The notes beneath the pieces are model-generated. The model was not told where the DNA came from. It did no database searches and saw nothing but the letters and a program-made list of their open reading frames with translations. Positions 57,109 through 64,000 of a stretch of 64,000 bases of DNA are shown one piece after another. Where the stretch lies: positions 19,218-83,217 of the forward strand of contig JARVGJ010000010.1 of NCBI GenBank assembly GCA_029762595.1. Direction: 5' to 3'. The stretch comes from Methanolobus sp. (GTDB lineage: Archaea; Halobacteriota; Methanosarcinia; Methanosarcinales; Methanosarcinaceae). A program made the position numbers and the translations under genes. Numbering within the stretch: position 1 is the first letter of the stretch; each line of letters begins with the position of its first letter.

Positions 57109-58728
57109 TTATTTTACAAGTCTTTCCATATCTTCTTCTATGCTGCCGTTTGCTGTTATATTGAACTTGTCCACCAGGACATTGAGAACATTCGGTGAGA
57201 CAAATGCAGGGAGCCTTGGACCAAGGGTAATATCCTGTATTCCAAGCCTCAGGAGGGTTAGCAACACAAGGACTGCTTTTTGTTCATACCATGCGATGTT
57301 GTACGATATCGGTGCTTCATTGACATCTATGAACCCAAGCCTGGACATGAGCCCCTGAGCAATGATTATCAGTGAAAAGGAGTCATTACACTGCCCAGCA
57401 TCCATCACCCTTGGAATTCCATCGATCTCACCAAGATCGAGTTTGTTGTAACGATACTTTGCACATCCCGCAGTAAGTATGACAGTGTCCTTTGGTAATG
57501 CTGCTGCAAAATCCGTATAATACTGCCTCTCTTTGTGCCTGCCATCACATCCTGCCATGACAATGAACTTCTTTATCCTGCCTGCTTTGACGGCATCAAC
57601 GATCCTTTCTGCGTTAGATAGTACAGAGTTATAAGCAAATCCCGTCATGATGCTACCCTGCTCCAGTTGCACCGGGGGTTTACAGGTCTTTGCCTGCTCT
57701 ATTATGGCCGAGAAGTCTTTCTTACCATCTTTTGCCACGATGTGTATGGCTCCGTCATAACCCACAGGGCCTGTAGTGTATAACCTTTCAATGTAGGTCT
57801 TCTTTGGTGGAACTATGCAGTTGCTCGTAAGTAAGATCGGGCCGTTGAAGCTCTCAAATTCCTGCTGCTGTCGCCACCATGAGCCGCCATAGTTGCCTGC
57901 CAGATGTTCGTACTTACTGAGTTTTGGATATGAATGTGCAGGCAGCATCTCCCCGTGAGTATATACATCGACACCTGTGCCCAGTGTCTGCTCAAGGAGC
58001 TGTTCAAGGTCATAAAGGTCATGTCCGCTGATCAGGATTGCCGGATTGGCTTTTGTGCCGATATCGACCTTTACAGGTGACGGGTTCCCAAATTTGCTGG
58101 TATGTGCCATATCAAGGTCTGCCATTACATCAAAACCTATCTCCCCACACTTTAAGACCGCTGAGATGAGCTTCTGATCATCCAGACTGTCATCTGTGGT
58201 CATCACAAGACCATCCTCTATAAATGAATTGATCTTCTTGCCGCCATTTCCAAGTATACCTGCATGATATGCATATGCTGCAATTCCCTTGATGCCATAG
58301 ATCAATAGTTCTCTCAATGAACGGATATCTACATTCTCCGTTGCAAGTACGCCTGTATCCCTGTCCCTGAGGTTTTCCGGGGTCAAAGTCGCAATCCCTG
58401 GCTGGTCATTCTCATCTATCAGCTTCTTATCAAGAAGTTTCTGCCTGATACTTTTCTGAATATTAAAACCCTTTTCAATGCGATCCCGGATCCCGGCAGC
58501 CCTGAAATCAGTATTAGTTACGGTTGAAAAGAGTGCATCGAGCATAAAATCATCAGTGCTCGTTTCAGAAATGCCTGCCTTCCTTGCTTTCTGGTTGTAG
58601 AATGCAATGCTTTTAAGCACATAGATCAGATCGTCCTGAAGGTCTGCGACCTCCCCCTTCTTACCGCACACCCCATTATTTGTGCAGCCTTCTCCATTCA
58701 TTGTTTCTTCACACTGGTAGCAGAACAT
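57109..58728 (-). CDS. hcp: Second hybrid-cluster protein (hydroxylamine reductase)
   Basis: 539 residues, close paralogue of the copy at 28127-29812. N-terminal CYQCEET and CTNNGVCGKK, then [28 protein letters not shown] and EQKAVLVLL. The first copy has CNDCYS where this one has CNDSFS, so one cysteine is not shared. It is also shorter by about 20 residues in the region after residue 115. AGGTGACAAA supports the start. The TATA box on this strand is TATATATATTTTAAA-like near 58752-58766. Reduces hydroxylamine or NO. Confidence 0.94.
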   Translation of the reverse strand: MFCYQCEETMNGEGCTNNGVCGKKGEVADLQDDLIYVLKSIAFYNQKARKAGISETSTDDFMLDALFSTVTNTDFRAAGIRDRIEKGFNIQKSIRQKLLDKKLIDENDQPGIATLTPENLRDRDTGVLATENVDIRSLRELLIYGIKGIAAYAYHAGILGNGGKKINSFIEDGLVMTTDDSLDDQKLISAVLKCGEIGFDVMADLDMAHTSKFGNPSPVKVDIGTKANPAILISGHDLYDLEQLLEQTLGTGVDVYTHGEMLPAHSYPKLSKYEHLAGNYGGSWWRQQQEFESFNGPILLTSNCIVPPKKTYIERLYTTGPVGYDGAIHIVAKDGKKDFSAIIEQAKTCKPPVQLEQGSIMTGFAYNSVLSNAERIVDAVKAGRIKKFIVMAGCDGRHKERQYYTDFAAALPKDTVILTAGCAKYRYNKLDLGEIDGIPRVMDAGQCNDSFSLIIIAQGLMSRLGFIDVNEAPISYNIAWYEQKAVLVLLTLLRLGIQDITLGPRLPAFVSPNVLNVLVDKFNITANGSIEEDMERLVK

Positions 58729-58832
58729 TTTGTCACCTATTTCATATAGGGTTTAAAATATATATAGTCGCGGAAGACAAAATAGTTACTTGAAACAGGA
58801 ATCGTACATCTGTTCTTTTTAGAAGAAATGGA

Positions 58833-58863
58833 ACTCCCATTGAATACCTGATTCAACGGGAGT
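58833..58863. repeat. 13-bp inverted repeat between hcp2 and a cas1 remnant
   Basis: ACTCCCATTGAAT (58833-58845) and ATTCAACGGGAGT (58851-58863) are complementary except for one position, around a 5-base loop. It does not recur in the window, so it is not part of a CRISPR array here. Confidence 0.55.
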
Positions 58864-58929
58864 TTGAAAAGGGCGCTCTTCTTACCCAACGAGGATAAAT
58901 GAAACTCTTTTATTGTTCCTTCTTGTCTG

Positions 58930-59173
58930 TTAGGATTATACAATAGACTATAGATGTATTGTTTAGAAACAGGATTCAGATGATATTAGGCAGAGGATAC
59001 TAAGTATATAATATTCTGACTGGGAAAACATGGGTATCTCTAAGGGTACTTTGCATTATATGAAGAAAAATGCTGAAGCTGATAAACCGTTTACTATTAA
59101 TACTCATGTAAGGGAAAGGTTAGTTAAGTTAAATTTTAAAAATCATTTGTATTCGGATGCGACCTGCTTTTAG
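58930..59173 (+). pseudogene. cas1: cas1 3' remnant, copy A
   Basis: A decayed Cas1 C-terminus. It aligns with copy B at 61200-61433: QDSDDIRQRILSI, then YSDWENMGISKGTLHYMKKN and DKPFTINTHVRERL. In-frame TAG (58964) and TAA (59009) interrupt it. TAG might be read as pyrrolysine in this group, but TAA is a true stop. The nucleotide match to copy B is clearly imperfect, so this is an old paralogue and not a recent duplicate. No start codon or other cas gene is near. Confidence 0.8.
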
Positions 59174-59200
59174 TGAGCAAGTCACTCCACATATACGTTA

Positions 59201-59947
59201 TTAAGGTTTGTTCTTCTGAAAAATGTAGAACGCATAACCATATTCATCTGGGCGTTGTCTGAAGAGTTTTATCTCTCTTCTGTTAAACTCAAGTATCATT
59301 TCTGCCTCAGTGTCTCCCTTATAGTTATCACTGATTTCATCAATTCTTTTTTCCAGATTGTCATAAAACTCATACCAGACAGAAACTGGCAGTTTAAAGT
59401 GATCAATGACATCATATCCTACTGCCATGATAACTTTTTCAGTGTCAGGTATGTTCATGATACCAGGATATATCTCCTGCCAGAATTGAAGCACTTTCGA
59501 AGAAGGTTCATCTGTGAACCATGTGATCTCTGTCACTGCCATATAGCCACCATCTTTCAAGAACTGTTTCCAGTAGCTGATTCCCTTTTCAAAACCAAGG
59601 ATAAAGATGGAGCCTTCTGCCCAGATTACGTCGAATTCTCCTGCTTCAAAAGGCAGTTCATCCATGGAAGCACAAACTGTGGTAATTCTGTCATCAAGGC
59701 CTTCTTTAGCTGCATTTTCCATCAGTTTATCCAAAAAAGGCTGATAAATGTCAGTTGCAGTGACATGACAGTCCTTGCAGATACTAGCAAGGTGTATTGT
59801 CTGCATACCTACTCCACATCCTATATCAAGGATTTTAGTACCTGCAGGAAGGGAAGAAAGCATATTAAAAGCTTTTTCAGTACATTCGTTACTACCTGGA
59901 CCCTGTCTAGGTAACCCATCAAATATCTCAAAAATTGGTGATTCCAT
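59201..59947 (-). CDS. SAM-dependent class I methyltransferase
   Basis: 248 residues. The SAM-binding motif ILDIGCGVGMQTIHLA near residue 45, then VTATDIYQPFLDKL, ASMDELPFEAGEFDVIWAEGSIFILGF and LKDGGYMAVTEITWFTDEPS identify a methyltransferase of the Methyltransf_25/11 type. Substrate unknown; similar archaeal genes are often marked as small-molecule methylases. The ATG at 59947 has AGAGGTG upstream. It is divergent from a TrmB-type regulator 164 bp away, which may control it. Confidence 0.9.
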   Translation of the reverse strand: MESPIFEIFDGLPRQGPGSNECTEKAFNMLSSLPAGTKILDIGCGVGMQTIHLASICKDCHVTATDIYQPFLDKLMENAAKEGLDDRITTVCASMDELPFEAGEFDVIWAEGSIFILGFEKGISYWKQFLKDGGYMAVTEITWFTDEPSSKVLQFWQEIYPGIMNIPDTEKVIMAVGYDVIDHFKLPVSVWYEFYDNLEKRIDEISDNYKGDTEAEMILEFNRREIKLFRQRPDEYGYAFYIFQKNKP

Positions 59948-60110
59948 TTTTGCACCTCTACTCATCATTTATTTTGCTTGATATGGATATGTAAGAAATT
60001 CAATGTGACTTTTTGACAATTACAATTTTATATGTTCAAGCAGTGACTCTTAATATCACGCAGAATATATAACAATTTTACTTTACAATAAACTCAGAAG
60101 TAGTGAAAAG

Positions 60111-60944
60111 ATGGATGAAAGGTTACTTGCAAATATCGGTTTAAACAAATATGAGAGGTCTGTTTACTGGACGCTTTTGAAAAAAGGAGCTCTGGAAGCA
60201 AGTAAATTATCACAGTTATCACGAGTTCCCATTGGAAAGATCTATGAGATTTTGAGGGATTTGAACAAGTATGGCCTTGTGGAGATCCAACCTTCAAGGC
60301 CACGAAAATACAGGAATGTTGATCCGAAAATTGCTTTTGAACTTATGTACAAAAGAAGAGAAGAAGAAGCACTCAATGAGCTCAAACTACTCAGGGAAAC
60401 ATTTGCTGAAATCGAACGGCAACTTTCCAATGGCGATTCTCCAAAGCATGTTGAAACAATATTCTGGCCCGACAAGTTCCATGATAATGAACTAAAAGAG
60501 ATGATTGATTCATTTTTTCAGGATATTGAGCATGAAATATGTGTTGTTACTCCCATTAAGTATAAGCCAGGAGTATCCGAACAATATGACGATTCAATGT
60601 CAATATTCAGCAAGGCTTACTTAAAGTTGGCACAACGTGGCATTCATGTTAAAATTCTAGATTCCCACTCTCAACTGTTACCGTCAATAAAAGAACTTAT
60701 TAATTCAATAGAAGATGAATCAGTCAAAAGTAATTTCCAGAAGTTCATAGAAATAAGAATTTTGGAAACAAAGCATGATTTTGTAACCTTTGATTCAAAT
60801 ACTCTCTTGCTTGATATTGAAGATCAGATTAATACGGGTACTAGTCTCGGTATGACGCAAATTCATGATGAGTCATATACAAAGCGTTTCAAGGCTAAAT
60901 TCGACGACCTCTGGACTAAGGGGAAGCGATTCAATTTCACATAA
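60111..60944 (+). CDS. TrmB family transcriptional regulator
   Basis: 277 residues. The N-terminal winged helix (LNKYERSVYWTLLKKGALEASKLSQLSRVPIGKIYEIL, then YGLVEIQPSRPRKYRNVDP) is the TrmB DNA-binding domain. A coiled coil (REEEALNELKLLRETFAEIERQL) and a C-terminal PLD-like effector domain follow. TrmB proteins usually respond to sugars, but many archaeal copies have other ligands. The neighbouring divergent methyltransferase is a likely target. Its stop codon abuts the 5' edge of cas1 remnant B. Confidence 0.92.
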   Translation: MDERLLANIGLNKYERSVYWTLLKKGALEASKLSQLSRVPIGKIYEILRDLNKYGLVEIQPSRPRKYRNVDPKIAFELMYKRREEEALNELKLLRETFAEIERQLSNGDSPKHVETIFWPDKFHDNELKEMIDSFFQDIEHEICVVTPIKYKPGVSEQYDDSMSIFSKAYLKLAQRGIHVKILDSHSQLLPSIKELINSIEDESVKSNFQKFIEIRILETKHDFVTFDSNTLLLDIEDQINTGTSLGMTQIHDESYTKRFKAKFDDLWTKGKRFNFT

Positions 60945-61433
60945 ACTGGTCCAGGTTATGACCTGCAAGAGCCTTTTAGATTCCTTGTTGATATTGCAGT
61001 TCTTAACTTGATTGAGACAGGAAAAATGGATAATAAGGATTTTATCAGGACTGAGAGCTATTCTCTCAGGCTCAAGCCTTCAGGAGCTAAGAAGGTTACT
61101 GAAGAGTTTAATTTATGGATGAACAAGAAAGTTCCCTACAAGAAGCAGTCTGTTATGTGGAGTTATGTTTTATTGCTGAAGACTAGGGAACTTGCACAGT
61201 ATCTTGTTGGTAAAAGGAAGACTATTGATTTTAGTAAGCCTGCTTATATTGTTGAAAGACAGGATTCGGAGGATATAAGGCAAAAGATTCTTAGTATATT
61301 TTATACTGATTGGAAGAACATGGAATTCTCTAAGGGTACTCTGCATTACATGAAGAAGAATGCTAAAGATGATAAGCCATTTACTCTAAACTCTCATGTT
61401 AGGGAGAGGTTTAAGATGTGGGAAGGCATTTAA
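60945..61433 (+). pseudogene. cas1: cas1 3' remnant, copy B
   Basis: The C-terminal half of a CRISPR integrase Cas1, about 162 codons with no internal stop. It starts in frame with PGYDLQEPFRFLVDIAVLNLIE right after the regulator's TAA, then DFIRTESYSLRLKPSGAKKV, RELAQYLVGKRKTIDFSKPA, and SKGTLHYMKKNAKDDKPF. The N-terminal beta domain, the first catalytic Glu and the catalytic His, which lie before the EPFR block, are missing. A TTG at 61008 could start translation, but the product would be inactive. Its last four bases overlap the convergent zinc-ribbon gene. Confidence 0.85.
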
Positions 61434-61816
61434 TTATCATTTTGAGGAAACGTCTCACATTCCTGTGAATCATAAATCTCATTTGGGCAGTAATAATAAC
61501 AACGTTTTGGATTACTAAAATATTTAAATCTGTTTAACTCTTCTTTAGCTACTTCTGATCTATCCTCACAAGGCATTTCTACAGGAACAGGTAATCTCCG
61601 CAATTCAGTTATTAGTTGACTGGCTTCTTCTTTATACAAAGCATCTAAGCTACCTTTTTTTATCATAGTGATAAAATTATTCACATATTTTTTATCAATT
61701 TCGGTAGTGATATAATCATTCATCAGAGATTCTATGTAATCTTTTTGTAGATTAGTTGCAGGAGTCTGTTCTTTTTCTTCGTCTGCTCGACAATACCAAC
61801 AAGTCTTATTATTCAA
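61430..61816 (-). CDS. Zinc-ribbon hypothetical protein with doubtful start
   Basis: About 128 residues from a TTG at 61816; not recognised. CWYC lies at residues 6-9 of this form. In the same frame just upstream (61846-61835) is CPIC, which together with CWYC would make a four-Cys zinc ribbon (CPICKDEFKRLNNKTCWYC). That upstream frame runs into a TGA with no start codon, so the 5' end looks mutated or starts unusually. The rest is helical and acidic with a late RCYYYCPN. Context is a decayed cas1 and a SOUL gene. Confidence 0.55.
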   Translation of the reverse strand: MNNKTCWYCRADEEKEQTPATNLQKDYIESLMNDYITTEIDKKYVNNFITMIKKGSLDALYKEEASQLITELRRLPVPVEMPCEDRSEVAKEELNRFKYFSNPKRCYYYCPNEIYDSQECETFPQNDN

Positions 61817-62023
61817 CCTCTTGAACTCATCCTTACAAATGGGACATAATTCCCATCCTTCATGTATTCAGGGCTGAATTGATGGGGTAGATAGACTTCG
61901 TTATCATAGATCAGGAAATTAGATCCATATTATTCATGGTGGAATTATTAATTTAGGCTATATTTTTGCTGGATATTTGTTTTATGGTAAAAGCTTTTTA
62001 ACTTTCCAGTCAGATATCTCTAT

Positions 62024-62605
62024 ATGGAGAGGATAAAGTCGATATATGTTATATTGGCTTTTTTGTTAGTTCTTGTAATGTGGTTTATCATGGGGGTATG
62101 GGTTTCAATGAGTACTGAACAACTTAATTATGATGTGATCGAGGAACTTGGGGATGGGGTTGAGCTAAGGCAATATCAGGATAGTACATTCATATCTGCA
62201 AAGGCGAATGACTCAAACTCAGGTTTCAGGATACTTTCCGGCTATATTTTCGGAAACAACAAGGATGGTACTAAGATCCCTATGACCGCCCCTGTTCTAT
62301 CGCAACAGGAGAGGGATATGCTGCACATGTCTTTTGTTCTACCGTCTGATTATGATTCCAACAATGCTCCTGTGCCTGTGGATGAACGTATTTCCATTCA
62401 TGAAGTAGCTTCCAGAAAGCTGCTGGTTGTGACCTTTTCAGGATTTGTGACCAATTCCAAAATAGAATCTCGTACGAGGACACTTGAGGAAAAGATCCAG
62501 AAGAACAATATCACTAAAAAAGGTAACTTCTTCCTCATGCGATACGATGCTCCCTGGGTGCTTCCCATGTTCAGACGGAATGAGCTTGCTGTGGAGGTAG
62601 AATGA
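62024..62605 (+). CDS. SOUL family heme-binding protein, membrane-anchored
   Basis: 193 residues. An N-terminal helix (YVILAFLLVLVMWFIMGVWV) anchors a SOUL domain: YDVIEELGDGVELRQYQDS, GFRILSGYIFGNN, TKIPMTAPVL, SFVLPSDYD and the closing NELAVEVE. Family members bind heme or related tetrapyrroles. The TGA overlaps the ATG of a photolyase fragment (ATGA), so the two once formed an operon. No ribosome-binding site is seen and the TATA-like element lies about 30 bp upstream, so the mRNA may have almost no leader. Confidence 0.92.
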   Translation: MERIKSIYVILAFLLVLVMWFIMGVWVSMSTEQLNYDVIEELGDGVELRQYQDSTFISAKANDSNSGFRILSGYIFGNNKDGTKIPMTAPVLSQQERDMLHMSFVLPSDYDSNNAPVPVDERISIHEVASRKLLVVTFSGFVTNSKIESRTRTLEEKIQKNNITKKGNFFLMRYDAPWVLPMFRRNELAVEVE

Positions 62606-62715
62606 GTTCCCGTTTCAAAAGGTCGCTTTTCATATTCCGGCGTGACCTTCGCATAGACGATAACACGGCTCTGCTTTCAGCCCTTGAAATGTCGGATGAG
62701 GTACTCCCCTCATAA
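62602..62715 (+). pseudogene. phr: Photolyase 5' stub
   Basis: 37 codons that match the N-terminus of class I-type deoxyribodipyrimidine photolyases: SLFIFRRDLRIDDNTALLSA and SDEVLP. The frame then meets TAA after Ser37, where the intact protein should continue with its antenna-binding domain. No further photolyase sequence follows, so about 90% of the gene is deleted. The ATGA overlap with the SOUL gene is preserved. Confidence 0.85.
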
Positions 62716-62869
62716 ATATGCGAAGGATTTCATTCGAACCCAAGTAATATTCATAGCTAACCAATATTAAATTTCTTCAGGTAATTTGAGTATTAATAAT
62801 CAACAAGAGACCCAACATGTGCCACCGTTGTACATACCGGAGCTTTCCAAAAGTGTAGATCCTGATTGT

Positions 62870-63677
62870 CTACCGGACCTTTGGTAGCATCCAAAACCGA
62901 TGGTTGCCATATCCGGATAAAGCTATGTTAGCAGCCTTGCCTTGATATTCGACCAGCAGATATCTGCGATCATATATTACTTCCTGAACAAATACCTGAA
63001 ATACACCAGTTTCCGGGTCAACCTGGCCCATGATATCCCTGTCCGGTACCTGGCTGCTTTCTATAACGATCTTGTATGCGTCCTTTATCAGATCCCCGTT
63101 CTGGTCTCTGGCGTAGCCGCTCATAAAGACCCCGACAGCACTCTCGGCCCAGCTTCTATCCATCCTGAATTTGGCAAAAAGGAAATACCTATAAAACAGG
63201 GGCAATTGGTTGTTCTCTATGTTGTCTGCGTATTTTAATGCCATCGGATAATGTACTATGACCCCACTAGGATGTTCCTGGCTCCTTACTAGGATGTTCC
63301 TGGCTCCTTATTAGAAAAGCAAGTCTGCGAATAAATGTCCGCTTTGAGATGTGCAGGTAATCGTTGCCTACATGGTTCCCATTCCTAAATGCCATTGGGT
63401 AGTGAACCACCACACCGCTGGGATGTTCCTGGCTCCGCTCAAGGATGGGATCCCTGGCAAGCCGGTACAGGTACATTGTGTATGTCATGCCCTTTAAAAC
63501 AGGACTGTACTGACCATCGCTCTCAAAGTAAATCCTGGCTCTCCATTATTTCCCAGTATAGCCTCCGGTGTATATGTGGCCGCCATCACCCTCGTAATAG
63601 TCCGCTGTGCCCGTCTGTCCTATCCATGGGATGTACGTGTTTTGGTCCGCATCGTCGCTCATCATTAGCCGGGCCTT
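62870..63677 (-). pseudogene. Broken repeat-containing surface-type gene
   Basis: A reading frame of unknown family, truncated at its 5' end and broken twice. Reading 5' to 3': KARLMMSDDADQNTYIPW and GGHIYTGGYTGK, an in-frame TAA (63546-63548), then YSPVLKGMTYTMYLYRL, SQEHPSGVVVHYPMAFRN, and a frame change at a 22-bp duplication. With one copy removed the frame continues: RSQEHPSGVIVHYPMALKYAD to VPDRDIMGQVDPETG and a final GNHRFWMLPKVR. Two related SQEHPSGV-VHYPMA units show internal repetition. Function unknown. Confidence 0.65.
63266..63309. repeat. Perfect 22-bp tandem duplication causing a frameshift
   Basis: ACTAGGATGTTCCTGGCTCC followed by TT occurs at 63266-63287 and again at 63288-63309 with no difference. 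22 is not a multiple of three, and deleting one copy joins the two halves of the minus-strand frame. Confidence 0.9.
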
Positions 63678-63893
63678 TATGATGTAACAATTGAAGACAT
63701 TGCAAAGGAAGGAGACGGAATCGCGAGAGTAAGCGGATTTGTGGCCTTTGTCCCTAACACCGAAGTCGGTGATGAAGTAACTATTACAGTTAACAAAGTG
63801 TTGAGTAAATTCGCATTTGGCGAAGTTGCTTTATCTTTCAATTACTATAACATTTGGGAAATCAAGTTTTTGTTTTTCCATTCTTTTTTTTAA
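63675..63893 (+). pseudogene. TRAM-domain protein fragment
   Basis: The frame reads YDVTIEDIAKEGDGIARVSG, FVAFVPNTEVGDEVTI and VNKVLSKFAFGEVA, the small RNA-binding TRAM domain that is abundant as a stand-alone protein in Methanosarcinales. The usual N-terminus with its start codon (before the YDV block) is absent and replaced by the end of another broken gene at about 63677. After GEVA the frame runs on into unrelated sequence to a TAA at 63891. Probably a non-functional copy. Confidence 0.8.
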
Positions 63894-64000
63894 ATCTGCT
63901 TTTTTAAATAAATTCAAATGCTTAAAATGAAATAGTTTATATAATTTTCTTACCTCGATGGATAGAAAGAGAAGAACATTCATCCTTCTTTCGACTTAAC

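Noticed and set aside
58729..61860. Possible CRISPR array near the cas1 remnants
   Set aside because: No repeat of 23-40 bp recurs at regular spacing; the single 13-bp inverted repeat at 58833 occurs only once.
63900..64000. Short frame starting near 63959 at the window edge
   Set aside because: It closes after 13 codons; only a TATA-like element near 63930 can be noted and any gene would lie outside the window.

Overview
The window comes from a methanogenic archaeon, most likely a methylotrophic member of the Methanosarcinaceae (Methanolobus, Methanomethylovorans or a close relative). Grounds: formylmethanofuran dehydrogenase subunits, two HdrA proteins with HdrB, HdrC and MvhD, the archaeal GatE, a TrmB-type regulator, a corrinoid-protein remnant, TATA-box promoters and AGGTGAT/GGAGG ribosome-binding sites. 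The genus is an inference. No tRNA, rRNA, intact insertion sequence or CRISPR array was seen.

Layout. 1-7.1 kb: end of a B12-dependent ribonucleotide reductase, then SfsA, a HIT protein, a small winged-helix protein behind a 13-bp tandem array, YjbQ, LysA, an Hsp20-like protein and a pirin-like protein. 7.2-19.5 kb: sirtuin, a large sensor kinase, a hydantoinase/oxoprolinase, membrane and exported proteins, a short 2x[4Fe-4S] ferredoxin and a truncated corrinoid protein. 19.6-24.4 kb: aconitase, behind a probably structured leader RNA, and citrate synthase, which together make isocitrate for 2-oxoglutarate synthesis.

25-40.6 kb is an electron-transfer island. On the minus strand lie an FTR-type thiol reductase, an Fe-S protein and fwdBD, then a cupin and a hybrid-cluster protein (Hcp). 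On the plus strand are an HdrA-MvhD fusion and an eight-motif polyferredoxin. A long minus-strand operon follows: hdrC-hdrB-hdrA-mvhD-fdhB-(FdhA-like)-orf62. Together these resemble the parts list of the Fdh-Hdr-Fmd complexes of hydrogen/formate-using methanogens. However, the FdhA-like subunit lacks the cysteine or selenocysteine that ligates the metal. The hcp and hdrC promoters share a 12-bp motif just downstream of their TATA boxes.

40.9-49.6 kb is housekeeping: gatE, a TolB-like propeller, carA-carB-argG with a clear terminator. 49.9-51.1 kb is nearly gene-free. 51-57 kb holds a YqaA-type membrane protein, a DUF1638 protein, UspA, PspC/DUF5668 proteins, a SIMPL protein and a TspO-like membrane protein behind a GTTA microsatellite, followed by a second hcp.

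58.9-64 kb is a zone of gene decay: two cas1 3' remnants on either side of a divergent methyltransferase/TrmB pair, a zinc-ribbon gene without a clear start, an intact SOUL gene followed by a 37-codon photolyase stub, a surface-type gene broken by a 22-bp duplication, and a truncated TRAM-domain fragment.
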